Positions 25,335 through 38,036 of a DNA stretch of 64,000 nucleotides are shown here, one piece after another (position 1 is the first letter of the stretch; every line of letters starts with the position of its first letter). A program made the translations under genes and the position numbers. The DNA is from Lutraria lutraria (Eukaryota; Mollusca; Bivalvia; Venerida; Mactridae), in assembly GCA_964023205.1 (NCBI GenBank), contig OZ026844.1:12076790-12140789 (forward strand), in the 5' to 3' direction. The notes beneath the pieces were generated by a model, which searched no databases, was not told the origin of the DNA, and was given only the letters and a program-made list of their open reading frames with translations.

Positions 25335-28300
25335 CTATGGTAAAAGAATAAAAATACAAGCACTAAAACAATGATCACTAATCTAAAATGATAAACTAAT
25401 TAATCAGGCGATTCCAATTAAAACGCATGGTATTATTTATGATACTAGGTATTACGAGCACTGATGTAAAATCACATGCTTCACGTGTTTGTTCCGTTTG
25501 AAAACATGATTCGACTGACCTGACTGGATACATACCTAGTACTGTTATTTCCGCTTTGTCTGAGGTTAGGTTGGCAACAATATTTCCAGCTATACAGTAG
25601 TAATTGTGACTCTCATTTCTTGATATATTATGAATATTGAGCACTTGTTCTGTATGTTCAGGTAGAAACTCCTCATCTCGGAACCACCATACTGTGAAAT
25701 AAATAACCAATGTAGTACTGTATAAACTGTATTGTTGAAAATAAATTAAGCGCCATTCACCATATCATTCCAATGTATTATGGTTTTAATTACATGTTGG
25801 TTTGATAATAATATCATGGAAAAAAGATATACATAGTTCATTGATAAAACTTATTCCATACAAGACTATATTTTCTTAATTGATCACATGCACTTATTTG
25901 TTATTTTATGTTATAAGAGTATTTTTTGTTGACGTATAAATTTCCGAAGACTTTAAGAATGAATGAATAAGAACCTTTAGGTGAAGGGTTCCCAGTCATT
26001 CCGCATGCCAGATTTATGGTACTACCTTCATACACAGTCTGGTTTGCCATCTTAAGAACGACACATGGAGCTTCAGAGCAAAACAAATCGAGGTCTTCCA
26101 TGGTCTGTAGATCTCTAAGCAACAACTCTGTCATTTTTTGGATATCAACGATCGTGTGAGAGCTATTTGAAGTCAGATGTAAGAAAAGATTTTCAAAGTT
26201 CGATATGGTGTCTATGGTTTTATCCGTATTTGGTAAAGTTTCAGCGTCTAACAGACCATATAACTCACTGACTGCGTAATGAGCACAGTCCATAAATGAT
26301 ATACAAACATCATTTTCAAAATACTCAATCGTAACATTATCCATGGCAAGAAGCCAATGACCTACAACATTCATATTGTTAATATTAGCTGTTTGATTTC
26401 GAAGCAATGATTTCGCATCTGCAGACATAGTATCGATACCAGCCAACAGCGGATCGCTTGACAGATTCCCTCGCGCTTCAGTCATTACATCATTAATATC
26501 ATCATTGCTGATATTGAATTCATTGGCTGCAACTGATGGATCGATGCCAATATTTTCAGCAGTGAAGTTGCCCATAATTTCGTTCATATTGAAACTCGAC
26601 AGATCATCGTCCAATCCCGCAGCATCATTCAGAACCCCTCCAGTTTCATTTGACATTTCAAAAAGCACTTGTGTAGCCTCAGAAAAAAAGGAATGAATAT
26701 TTCGAAAGGAATTGCATTTCTCCTTAAAATGTTCAACTCTATCATCGTAATCACTGGGTGTAGCATTGTTTTTAAATCCAGGTGTAACAGAAATAACGTC
26801 AAGCGTATCATTTATAAAAGCATCGAAACTATCGGATTCTACGTCTGCATTGCGGGATTCTCTTATAATCCTGTTAACAGCACTGTTTACAATAGTCCTA
26901 ATTTCCCTTTTTCGTCTATCAGATCTTTTCGATTCTTCAATAATAGAATCGATTGAATTTTTCGATGCCTGCCAAATACTTTGAACAGGGTTTCCAAAAT
27001 TGACGCCGATCTTTATTTTCCTAAAGCCTGTTCTAAAGAGGTTGATTTCACACTGCACCTGGAAGACAGTCGATTCTACAGCAGTAGTTATCTCAAAACC
27101 ACAATTTCTCACGTCAATGATACTTTTTATGCCGTATTCGATAATGAAATTGAAAGCTTTAAATCCCCAACCAATAACTTTTTTAATTCCTGCTAACGTT
27201 AATTTTGCAGCTTCAAGAACACCTTTAGCACCTTCCAGACCTAGTTGTGCGAGATCAAGTGCTGCGACTGCTATGTCTAATACGACCCTTGACTTGTCTA
27301 CAATAAACTGAGCACCTGACAAAATAACCTTAGCAGCATCGAGTGCCAGCATCGGAATACGAACTGCGAATTTAGCAACCTCTAAAGCGAGATATGCAAT
27401 ACCACGAATAGCCCTACACCCTAGATTAAACGCCACACATATAGGATCTGGAAATGAAAACATGCAACTCGTCCAGTGGCAACTTGGGTATGGAATCTTA
27501 ACGAACCATACGCGCTTCCAACGAATCCTGCATTTAAGTCCAGGGACACAAACTTGCCTGCAGTGCCTAATGCTACATAGCCTATCCACTTTTCTTTGTG
27601 CTGCATTAAGTGAACTCATTGCATTTTGGAATGGTCGCTTTGCTTCCTCAAGTTTCTCCTTAGCATGTTCAAGTGCATTTATCGCGTCGTCAAAAGCTGA
27701 ATTCGCGCCCCTGACTGCATTTTTCTTTTCTTCTAACCAGTCCTGTGCTTTTGAGAAGGCATTTTGTGCCATCGTAAGGCCGCTTTGGACCTGACTTATT
27801 CTGTAATCAGCAGCATCAGCGACCTTCGTTGTCAACTTTTGTAAGGAATCCAAGTAGCTGTCCTGAAACGTCGTACCATCATCAGAATTTGCCAAGAAAA
27901 CCCCGAGGATGTGAATACCATGATCGTTTCTCTTGTCGTCATATATCAGTGATACATCTAGTCTAGCTTTAAACGTGTTCCAAACCGAACCTTCAATTGA
28001 AAATTGATAGCCAGTGCTTGTAAGAAATGTGTTAACTTGTGCTTTTATACCAAGTAGGGATGCTTCTAAGTGCATCTGGACAACGAATTTTTCCGGTGTG
28101 TCGATGCTGATTGCGACTCCGATTCCTCCACCAGCATCGAGACGAAGGAAAGGAGCTATTTTTATCAAACCTGTTGACAAGACGCCATATATTCTCGCAG
28201 CTTTTTCACCTTGAAGTAGTTCATAAACATGAGCAAAGCGACTGCACGAACCAAGATTGTCGACTGAATACACAAATTCCATTTCGAGTCCTATTATTTT

Positions 28301-31300
28301 TAGGTGAAATACTTTTAATGTGCCCTTGAATCGCAAACCAAATCCTTCCATATTTCTATAAACAGACATAAGCTGATCTTTAACTTTATTTAAGGTATAA
28401 ATAATCTTCACTTTTATGTTATCAATGGCTTCATCGATAATATGTGAGAAGTTATGCTTCACAATTTCTGTTGTGCTTTTGACCGAGTCCTTAAATGCAA
28501 AGGCGTCATTTTCTAATCTTTTCCAACCTAAAGTCCAAAGCTCGGACACTTTGTCAATGAAAAAGGCTATATTTTCAAAGAAATTAGCATTACTAGTCGC
28601 TAATGTCGATACAGCGCCTCCGAATTCGATGGCAGACTCCCGCAAATCAGATAGCATAATCAAAGATTCGTTCGTAAGTAGACTGCCGTATCGGAAAACA
28701 CTCTTTATTGTTGTGTTAATGAACAATTCGACAGTTCCTTTTAAGTTAAGAATATCGTCCAAAATATCAATCTCATTTTCTGAACCACTTTCCTTAGACG
28801 GATCAGTGGCCAGGAAGGCATACATTCTGCTGTTAAAGTCCAAGACAATGTCTTTGAGGATCGGTACGTCCATGAATGGATTAACATCTACCATTAATGA
28901 CAAATAAAATCCTGGTGGATTGGCATTTTCTCCGCACCAGTTTCTCGTCGTACTTCCTGAAATAGATATATACTAGTATAATACTTGTGAAGCATTTTAC
29001 TGGCGATATGTTGCAATGTTAATGTTAATGTAAGTAAGTAAATCATTTTTCTAACTTATGTCGATTAGCTGAAGCGATTTATTGGAATATCTAATATTGT
29101 TATGTAAAAAATATGAAAACTTACCACCCACAGATGCATATGCGTCTAGCTCGCTTGTACCAACATTCAATAGATTTATGTAGTAATCTTTCCTTGATAG
29201 TCTGAATTGTAATCCAATTGATCCTAATACATTCATCTTCATTAAAACGTTCCATTCGTCCAAAAAGATGCTTTTCAATATCTACAAAGTATGTATAATC
29301 ATGCGATAGACAATGATTGACAAAGGCGATACAATGTACAAATGTATTTGTCACTGAGACTACTTGTTTCACATATAAATTCATAACATATCGCTACCTG
29401 CGTTTTAGTAGTAACTGTTATCAATAATATTCTAAATTCCAAAATACTCAATCTGCTCAAAACGGTTACTTCAAACTTTACATTTCAAATAGCACAGAAG
29501 GATATGGTTAAAATTAATCAAACTATAAAAATGCGAAAGCTTACATTTGAAGGGTTTGGAACTGATGCGTATAAACTGGATTGGGCATTCATCTTGAATA
29601 CAAAATGTTCACCCAATGTCATTATAGTGTCTCCAGCCAACCAAAGATTGGCTTCACGAATTGATCTGAAAACAAACATAACGCTTTTACTATATTTTCA
29701 ATACTATTTTTGAGATATTTTCCGTTTAGCTACATTGTGTTATTTATTAAATGGCATCTGACAGTTTAATGTTGGTCGAAGACTCCATAAAGACTGAAAG
29801 ATAAATGGGTGGAATTTTCTATGGAACAAAAGAAGAGTACGATTGACCGAATTGATTTTCATTCTCACCCACTGACCAGTTTCTGATAAGTTACATTAGT
29901 TCAGTCTCCTAACACAATTGACAAAAACCTCAACCTAAGTTCCCATTAATTTTAGCCAATTATACACTGATCACAGTTGCTAAAGGTCAAAGCTTCGCAC
30001 CCGGGAACATGGGACCATGATTAATTTGTGTTGATAGCATAGCTTGAGTTCATATCGGAAAATATAAAATGTCAACATTTACAGAGTACAAACTTTGTTC
30101 ATTATTCAAGTTTAACAAAAAAATAAAAATTAAATTTTATCGTTCATGGATTACGTTAGAATACGAACGTATTGACAGAATGCTAAAAGTAAGCTTTTAA
30201 TCTCTGTATTAGCGACTGATCCAGTTATTCACCAATCGAGTGTTGTTTCAAAACTTCCTGATATGTGTGGACAAATCAAACTGAAATAAGTTTACAATAC
30301 TAAAACCCACCATTGTATATTATTTGCCCCGGTCTTAAATACCTATCAGTTATGTATTTTACAACTTCCTGATTAAATTTCTGATAACCTCTTATATACC
30401 AAATTGAAATAACCTCTCAATATTCCGTGCGATAAGAATGATCAATCACGGTGATAATATGAACCGATGAATTATTTATAAAATATTCTGTGTGCGTACT
30501 TACGGATATCTAAATAATTCGTTCCCATTCCAAAGTTGAACATTGCTTGAGTCATAAAGCACATTGATGTGTTTATACAGTGATAAGCCAAGACCAACTG
30601 GGCGAAATTGAAGCCCATATTTAGATTTCAGATCATCAAATGGTGGAAGCTTATCGATAAATCCTCTTGACTCTTCTGGGATCATCAAGAACATAGATCC
30701 ACCATAATCTTGACAAATATCAAGTATAAAACAAAACGCTTTGTCATTGATTGGTTTTGGTAAAACAACGTCATTTCCGTAAATGCCAAATGAGAAACTA
30801 CTGCCAAATTTCAGTACAGTGTATAAACGATCGTCGATAACTGGTGCCCCCTTGCAGGCTGATATTGAGGATACATCTCTCCCACGTAGAAGTTTGGACT
30901 GAAAGTCGTTCATTTCTAATACCTCTGAACTACGTGGGGAGAAAGATAACCAGTCAGGTAAATGTTCTATCAGATTGTGAAAGAACGACTTAAGGAATGA
31001 TCCAGACCGCATAAAATCGTTCACATCACGGGGTGTTATGGTGAATGATAAACATTTGTCTTTCCTTTCATGGCTGATTTTGGTGCCTTCATCAACATTG
31101 AAAGCGAGGCTTCCGGACATGACTGAAAAATCGCCATTATTTCGGGCAATTTTAATACCGGTCAATGAAATGGGCAAAGACAGTGCATTTAGTTCTACGA
31201 AAGCAATGCCAAACGTGTAGATGATACTGCTGTTTGTGTTTAGACGATACCATGGTGACGTAGATGACATCGATATATCAACAGTATTTCCTTCTGTACA

Positions 31301-34300
31301 TCTGGTGAGGAGAATAGTTGAACAACCACGAGGTAAAAGGCGTCTTACGATACCATAACGTGAAAACACATCTATAGAGTTCCCACCGCCTAGTGTAAAA
31401 TAGATGCATCGTTTAGTCATTGAAAAGTGCTAATGATTAAATTCATCATTTACTTCTATCAACAGTTTACAAATACTTCAAGTACCGAATAGATAAATTT
31501 CACATTTCAATGTATTTGCGTACACTGACACAAAAGGTAAATTTATTAATTAAACAATATTTTACATTGTTAAGTCAAAATATGGCACAAGTTTCATCAG
31601 CTGTAAATAAGCAATTTTCTCAAAATGACTCCATAATTGTAAATACATGTATAAGGTAACAAAGATGTGAATAAAATACAATATAATACTGCAATATACC
31701 AGAACATCTTCGGCCATCATCTTTAAGAGTTTTGTTTCCGTTACATGAACAGTCATAAGAACCTATTGTGTTGGTACAGATGTCTTCACATCCACCTTGT
31801 AGGAAGTCAGCACATTCATCAATGTCTTAAGAAGAATAAAATAGATAATATATGCCATATTGCTGATGGATCAATCTTTTACATGTTATCATTTCATCTT
31901 TTTCAGATGCGCTCGTTGGGTTGTCTTTTTATCAATAATTTTGCTTTCAAAATATGTCATACTTAGCTAAGTTAAGGTCTTCGTTTAATATATTCGCCAA
32001 TAAATGTATTCATCCCATCAGAACAATTGAACCGCGAGCTGGATATTCCAACAGTTATACGTTGGGCAAAGATTATTGTACGCTGTACGTATGAAAATTC
32101 TTTTTGTGTTTTATGTATGTAACCCATGACTTTGTCTTCATTCGGCCAAATAAATAGCACATTTACTTTTCACTAATATTAGATAAATTATGCAATACTA
32201 CCGTTGTCACAATGGCGACCTAAGAAGCCATCTCTACAATCACAAGTGTAAGAATTCAGATGATCTATACATGAACCTCCATGAAGACAATGGACTCCAA
32301 TACATTCATCAACATCTGAAGTGTCATTCATATGAATAAGTTTAATAACATTCGTTTTAAATATGTAAATCAGTAACAATGACATTTGTACTCAGTTGAA
32401 AGATAGAACAATAGACTAAAGACGAAAATCTAAGTTGCAAAAATAATACATCTACTAATTGAGTCATGTGCAAGTGAACTGAAGAAATTATTTTGGACGG
32501 CTGATAATTTAAAATTAGTACATTTGTATTTGAATCGATGTACGGATATATACGTTATTTCATGATGCTTATACATTCGTTAATGTGTACTTATAAGTCA
32601 GTCATAATGACCTCTAGTTAATGAATGCACTTAACAAGTGTACATTGTATAATATTATCAGACAGAGAAACAGCGAGTTTGTCGCATGAATGCATTCCAT
32701 ATTTAGATTCAATTTGTGTATTTCGCGGTTTCAAAACGAGCTGCCAACATAACTGTTAATACTTTAAAAGCCTAAGGCAATACCCTTGCATGCATATCCG
32801 TCATCTTGGAGTTTATAACCAACATTACACATACAAGAATAACTGCCGTTTGTGTTGATGCATCTTTGATTACATCTGTTAGTATTTTCTGCACACTCAT
32901 TGATGTCTGAAACAGGAAATTCGCATACCAGTGTTGTGATTCATTTGCAATGACGCTTCAGAACGCTACAAGTATCAGTAAGAAATACTAAGTTTGGCGA
33001 TGTCGTATAGGCCACCCACGGAGAAGTCAAAATCTTTAGCTATTTCAATTACTTCTATTGTAACTCTTAAAGAAAATATCGCTTTTAATAACGATTAAAC
33101 TAAGCCGTACAGTAATTGAAAGCATTGTATGAGTTTCAGGAAGTAAAAAATTAATAAATATCTTGTTTTTATTTCAATACCCTTATTTGAAATGACAGGA
33201 TTCGCAAACAGCAAATATGATTGGAAAGTGATGCTATTAAATAGACTGGAGATGAAATTAATGAAAAAGTTAGAGATATATAGAAATCTTAAAAATCGGG
33301 TGGATTGGAATGTTATCAAAATGGACAGGAGGTGAAATTAAGGAAATGGTGCAAGATATATAGAAGGGATTGAAGTCGGGCGAATTGGAATGTCATCAGA
33401 ATGGCGATGAAATTAATAGGATAAAATGATAGAAAGGATAGGATACGATTTGAATAGAAAGATCATGAAGACAACTATTAAACTACCACAGTTCATAAGA
33501 ATGATATTAGTTTTTATAGTCACTGCTACAACAAATAACGCACGAAAAGTGGCATTACCCTTGCATGTATGTCCATCTGAGTCCAATATATACCCATCAT
33601 GGCATAAGCAGTGATACGAGCCTGGTTCATTGACGCAACTACCAGAACAACCTCCACTATCGCTTGCACATTCATCGATGTCTGAAACATTTCCCAACAG
33701 TATTAGATACTACACAGTTATTGTGAACTTGGATACAATGTAGAATTCATTTTGCTTCCAACATGCAATTCTTTATTTCATAGTTATGGAAATAGTGAAA
33801 TATGGATATAAATAAGGAAGTCATTATTCAGGTTCCCCAGAATTCACTATACTCATGTTCTACAGCTATGTATGTGACGATCAGCGAGTATTCATGAATC
33901 ATTGACAACAACACTCTTATCGTGACATCGTCCCCACTAGTGTTATTGTGATTACTATGTTGGTAAGGATGATTATTACGATGAATATGGTGGAAATGAA
34001 GGTTACAATGCCGATGCTTATAACAGTTTGGTGGTTGCATTGATGAAGATGATAATGAACTTGCTGTATATGCTGATTATGGCGGTGATGATTGAGACAA
34101 AGATGACGATGGTGATAATGAAAATAATAGTTGAGGATAGTGAAGAGAATACTGTTGATAATAAGGATTTCGGTGGTGATATAGTATTGATGTTGATGAT
34201 AATCGATGGCCGTAATACATACCTGCACATGTTTTCCCGTCCGTTTGCAGCTTATAACCAGGTTTACAAGAACATTTGAATGAACTTATTGTATTAATAC

Positions 34301-37300
34301 ACAGTTGTTCACATTTAGCGTCGCCTGTGACACATTCATCGATATCTATAAACAAAGAAGTATGTTTTATCAAAAGTTTGAACAGTATTTATGACAAGAT
34401 TTCCACGATAAAAAACGACATACGCTACTTATTTAATGTTAAGTGATAAGATACAAAGCATTTGTTTTTACAAGCACATCGCGTAAATACCGAGTCATCG
34501 TGACAAGATGACCGAACCGACATATGGAATGAAACAATTACTAGTATACATGCATTTTTAAAGTAAATGTTACTATACAAACCAACACTACAAAATCTGT
34601 CTATACGTTTTCGTTCTGCCTATATGTCTATGTGCAAACAAACTGGAAACTGTCACATATGTCCTTTATACGACTGAAAAAATGCATACACTCTCCAACA
34701 CAATACAAACGTATATACAATGTATGTAGTTTATTTTATTACAAGTAATCCAAATTGGCAACAACCTACCCGAACAAGTATATCCGTCACTGTCAAGCTG
34801 GTAACCGTGGCGACACGAACATGTAAACGAACCCATTGTGTTTTGACAAGTCTGACTACATTTTGCTGCACCAGTCGAACATTCGTTTATATCTAAAATA
34901 TTGGACAGGCCTTCATTTAAAAGAAGTAACCGGTAATTCTATTTCACATAATGTACTAGAAAAACATATAAATAAAATATGCCAGTTTTATTCCCTGACG
35001 GACTTTTACTTCACAATAGATTAATGTACTCTACAATATAAAAGAAACTAGTAAGCATCTGACTATATATATCGTTAAAAGTTTGCTGGAAAATTGTAGT
35101 CATATTCAACCACATGCTCTATCTATTTAGTAAATTGAAAATGGGTTAGAAAACTGCACCATTTTATCATTGGAAGTTCAGAAACAGTTTGATCAGATGT
35201 GTGTTTTTATTCTGTAAATGTGATGTACATTAATTATATCACACATACTCTAAGCTAGTGCAATACCTAAACAAGAGAATCCATCTGAAGACAAGTTGTA
35301 TCCAGTTTTACAGTTGCATGTAGGAGATCCTCTTACTGTCAGACATGTATGTTCACAAGCTCCATTATTTTCACTACAAGACAATCGTCCTACAAAATAA
35401 ATGTTATGCAAATACACAAACCTCTACAATAAGATAAGTGTTTAAGATGGTATCGTAAGAATTACATTTCTTTTTGTATACATGCATGATATTCAGATTT
35501 AGCTTTCACAAATAAATGATACGATAAGTCGTATTGATTTATTTGTTGTTTAACGGTCCATTCGACAGCTGTGGTCTCCGAGAGAAGAGTCCGAACATAG
35601 GATCCTTACTTTTTAAATAATTTTTCTGGTTCATTATCGTGCCCGATATAAATAAAAGCACCGATACACGTCTATCCCTTTTCCTGTGATATTCTAGGCA
35701 CAGTACTTGGCTTGGAGATCTAAAGTTCAAGTAGGTTGTAAATAAAATTTTAAGCATATTACGACTGATTGGAATATACATGTAGTTTGTGTTGGAACGA
35801 CGGAGTATCTTGTCATGAATATGTTGCTTTATACTTACTGCAACCTTTACCATAACCAGCCGGTGTATAAGGCAGATGACAATCGGTACACCGGATATTA
35901 TCAGGACTTCCACCACACGACTGCTTACCACTTTTACAATGTGCGATGTAAATATGACGACATTCTACAACATAAATAAAACGACCATCTTCGGATTTTC
36001 AAAAAATCTACATTATTTGTATCTAAGCTACATGTACTTCATAAATATTTCAATGAATATAGTTTGGGCAAAAAATGATATTTCTCACTTTTAAGTTATA
36101 TACGACCCATTGAACCTTAAATTACTCGTATATACATATCTATGAATAAACAACTATTTGTCCTGTAAAAACTAGCGGTAACCATTATCATAGTAGATCA
36201 CAGAAATAAGTTACGCATGTGTCTAACATCTCACGGTGCCAAAAATATTACGAAAGAAATTGCTCTTCTTTAAATATTATAAGTATTGGAGAATGTATAG
36301 ATATTTTTATCATTATTATTTGCTTTATGCCATATTAGTGTTCTTTTTGAATTCCTGAACGTGTAAATTAATTAAAATATTACCTGAACAACACCTCCCA
36401 TTTCGCCAGGGTTTACAAGTACAACGTTCATTTATGAACGTTCCTCCATTATAACAAAATTTATTACATGTTCCGTGATCATATTTTTTATAATCCCCAA
36501 AGCATGAAATTTTAACTCTTTGGCGCACACCGCCACCACAGGACTGAGTACACGGTTCCCATGAGTGCCAATCGCCATACGAAAAAGGATTACACCAACC
36601 ATCTAAAGATTAAAAAAGTACAACTGCAATAAAGATCAGAACCAACTGTTATCTTTAATATGTATAATTATAACATGACAATTAACCCATATTATATACG
36701 TGTATATATTAGAGGTATGACTAGTGGTTAAATTATAACATCATAATAGAACACCGTTGTATCTATAAAGTGAAGGACGGTGCCAACTAGTAATTTAAAA
36801 GATATTTAAAGCATTCACTTATTTATTGTTAAATGATTTCTTGAATCACCGCGTTTATAATTCTCTATTTACGTGTTGTGACAACGAAGAAAAGATAACA
36901 GTGTTGTGTGTGGGGAGATGTGTGCGTGCGTAAGTGTGAATAAATAGATCCAATCCCTTTTGCACGTTTGGTACATATCATCGTGGATCGCCCTTATGAA
37001 TGAAACTCTAGTGCGGATAAATACTGAATTATAAAACTTGATATTTTTCAGTTTGAATTGCCTAAATAATGTAATAATTCAAAATCAGCAGAATCCTGAG
37101 ATACGCAACTTGTACCAAAACTGCAATCGGTAGATTATACAACCACTACGTAGTACAATCATTCAATACAAATGTAATGAATAAGAGGCGTCAGGAAAGT
37201 AGAAAACAGTCATGCATCCTATAGGTAACCTTCTTAACAAACAATATAGCGTAACAAATTATAGCAACAAGTGTTTGGAGATGATAGTAGAAAACTCCAT

Positions 37301-38036
37301 ATTTGGCTTTAACTGCAATAAAACTATGTAATATACATATCTATATATACTATATTGTAAGATGACCCAATACGGAAATAGAATGTCAACTATCAAATAG
37401 GTCTTAATTATTGCTTTAATGGAAATTTAAATTAAATACCGGCATTTTTTATTTCTAAATTATTAATTTTGAAACTACGACATTCGTTCCCTTATATTAC
37501 GACTATTGTCATTATTAATGAATAATTTATAAACATCCGAAGTCTTTTCTTTGTGTTATGTTTACGGAAGCAGGAAAAGCATTTCGGCAACAAAAAGAAA
37601 TCATTCAATATGTTTCGTGTTTCTGTGGAAATTATATATTTATATCAACATATGAAAATATGCATTCTGAAAAAAACCCAGTGAATGTTCCATTAAAAGC
37701 ATATGAATGAAAAATTACAAACTGAGCGTAAATGTTTGTTTTAAAAGTTTTCGAACGTTGGTATGATAGATGAAATACCTGTACATTTTAATTATATATT
37801 AGTTGTATCCAAATAAAAAAACTGTATAACAAAAATTATAACTGAATATGTGAGATAGTGTATGGACGGCCGTTTATTTCAAAATGTAATGTTTTGCTTC
37901 ATGCCACATTTCAATTGTCTTAGCAAAAGTATTCATGATGTTATTAAATCAAAAGTCTTACTATAAATGTAATATTTAATAACTTACACACGTGTGTCGA
38001 AGCCTGTAAAAGCACGAATAAGATGGACAACAACAT
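24555..38036 (-). CDS. TSP1-EGF-Ig transmembrane receptor-like protein
   Basis: Eighteen coding exons: 38,036-37,988; 36,602-36,384; 35,964-35,839; 35,389-35,267; 34,892-34,770; 34,345-34,223; 33,681-33,559; 32,906-32,784; 32,315-32,202; 31,825-31,700; 31,389-30,504; 29,665-29,545; 29,281-29,125; 28,956-25,975; 25,691-25,536; 25,334-25,221; 24,975-24,876; 24,675-24,555. The sum is 5,886 nt (1,961 residues plus stop) and all junction phases agree. Order: signal peptide, TSP1-like module (17-89), Cys-rich module (90-131), seven EGF (132-416), unassigned ectodomain (417-1,775) with coiled coil and RRKR at 1,485-1,488, Ig (about 1,775-1,850), acidic stalk, TM (about 1,893-1,915), 45-residue tail. 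All borders are GT-AG; the donor after exon 14 (GTTCTT) is weak but restores a perfect Ig domain. Predicted type I cell-surface protein; ligand and role unknown. Extra 5' exons cannot be excluded. Confidence 0.85.
25536..25691 (-). CDS. Exon 15: second half of the Ig domain
   Basis: Joining exon 14 (CGMTGNPSPK) to this exon gives K-V-W-W-F-R-D-E-E-F-L, the canonical Ig Cys-to-Trp spacing. The exon continues with NISRNESHNYYCIAGNIVAN, containing the Y-x-C of the second half and N-glycosylation sequons. It is an I-set-like or C2-like Ig domain. Confidence 0.85.
25975..28956 (-). CDS. Exon 14: 2,982-nt exon, helical ectodomain with furin site
   Basis: One uninterrupted exon encodes about residues 804-1,798. 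In order: an amphipathic region with N-glycosylation sequons; a Gly-containing hydrophobic stretch (APFLRLDAGGGIGVAISID); a coiled coil (AQDWLEEKKNAVRGANSAFD then ALEHAKEKLEEAKRPFQ); a cluster of about ten Cys (CSIRHCRQVCVPGLKC, CHWTSC, near 27,420-27,600); Ala-rich hydrophobic helices (LALDAAKVILSGAQ, LEGAKGVLEAAKLTLAGIKK); then RRKR at 26,906-26,917, a proprotein convertase consensus; an acidic, Asn-rich part; and the first half of an Ig domain (INLACGMTGNPSPK). I know no protein family with this order. The block B counterpart is broken. Confidence 0.85.
29125..31389 (-). CDS. Exons 11-13: unassigned ectodomain, N-terminal part
   Basis: Three exons (31,389-30,504; 29,665-29,545; 29,281-29,125) encode about residues 417-804. 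The stretch begins GGGNSIDVFSRYGIVRR, is mixed beta/loop in character with few Cys, and includes DLKSKYGLQFRPVGLGLSLY and YINLLNVGTSELDAYASVGG. I recognise no named domain. The repeated aromatic and Gly pattern would suit a beta-rich fold, but this is impression only. Exon 11 (886 nt) starts at an AG after a pyrimidine-rich tract; the open frame continues upstream of it without homology. Confidence 0.7.
31700..35389 (-). CDS. Exons 4-10: seven EGF domains, one per exon
   Basis: Seven phase 1-1 exons of 123, 123, 123, 123, 123, 114 and 126 nt. The first (RLSCSENNGACEHTC) is a plain EGF. The next six begin DINEC, DIDEC, DIDEC, DINEC, DVDEC and DIDEC, typical of calcium-binding EGF domains, with six Cys each; the sixth (DVDECIGVHCLHGGSC) is the shorter Notch-like type. 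Symmetric exons make domain gain and loss by exon shuffling easy, and exons 6-7 are missing from the 40-45 kb paralogue. Confidence 0.9.
33830..34205. repeat. Interrupted ATG/ATT/GAT trinucleotide-rich intron
   Basis: Intron sequence between EGF exons 7 and 6 is rich in GATGAT, GATAAT and related triplets. It creates His/Asn-rich and Ile/Ser-rich open frames on the minus strand that continue past the exon 6 donor at 34,223; these are not coding. Confidence 0.7.
35536..35725 (-). mobile_element. 5'-truncated SINE in intron 3
   Basis: The minus strand carries TATCACAGG, GTGTATCGGTGCTTTTA, GGGCACGATAATGAACCAG and CAGCTGTCGAATGG, ending in TTAAACAACAAATAAAT. It lacks the tRNA-like head. The equivalent copy in the paralogue is at 42,582-42,788, so insertion predates that duplication. 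Confidence 0.7.
35839..35964 (-). CDS. Exon 3: small Cys-rich module
   Basis: Forty-two residues in phase 1-1: CRHIYIAHCKSGKQSC, then CTDCHLPYTPAGYGKGC. It has seven Cys and I recognise no named family. It is nearly unchanged in the older paralogue (42,913-43,038; four base differences counted within one 35-nt stretch), much better kept than exon 2, which may indicate constraint. Confidence 0.75.
36384..36602 (-). CDS. Exon 2: TSP1-like module plus Cys-rich EGF-like tail
   Basis: Phase 1-1 exon of 73 residues. The core WHSWEPCTQSCGGGVRQR is the thrombospondin type 1 signature (W..W..C..SCG.G...R). The C-terminal half, CNKFCYNGGTFINERC then CTCKPWRNGRCC, is a compact EGF-like knot with a terminal CC pair. 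TSP1 modules usually bind extracellular matrix or glycosaminoglycans; here that is family knowledge only. The gene copy has WCNPF near the start, giving one Cys more than the paralogue at 43,235-43,453 (WSFPN). Confidence 0.85.
37988..38036 (-). CDS. Exon 1: signal peptide of the large receptor gene
   Basis: The exon encodes MLLSILFVLLQASTHV and splits the next codon after one base (GT donor GTAAGT). The hydrophobic core LSILFVLL followed by small residues fits a cleavable signal peptide. The paralogue exon at 44,515-44,467 encodes MLSILICVLLQASTHV with the same phase. A TATATATA run at 38,163-38,170 on the minus strand may mark a promoter. Confidence 0.8.

Larger units (their letters stand above)
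11387..27204. repeat. Segmental duplication, block A
   Basis: From 11,387 onward the sequence aligns in the same orientation with 51,299 to the window end. The left edge is sharp: both copies read GGTGTTATTTCGTGCAGTCA (11,389 and 51,301), while the sequence before it is unrelated. The right edge of homology is not seen because block B leaves the window at a position matching 27,204. Block A contains the larger minisatellite, the first four-TM gene and exons 18-14 of the large receptor-like gene. Differences from block B include array length, a 78-bp foldback present only in A (19,347-19,424), a 766-bp insertion present only in B, and scattered substitutions. Confidence 0.95.

Noticed and set aside
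26505..28907. Plus-strand ORFs opposite the 2,982-nt exon, up to 163 codons
   Set aside because: Antisense shadows of a long coding exon; no domains and disrupted in the block B copy.
33828..34230. His/Asn-rich and Ser/Ile-rich ORFs
   Set aside because: Produced by an interrupted trinucleotide repeat in an intron.
35539..35931. 130-codon minus-strand ORF between exons 3 and 4
   Set aside because: Read-through of exon 3 in the wrong frame into an intronic SINE fragment.
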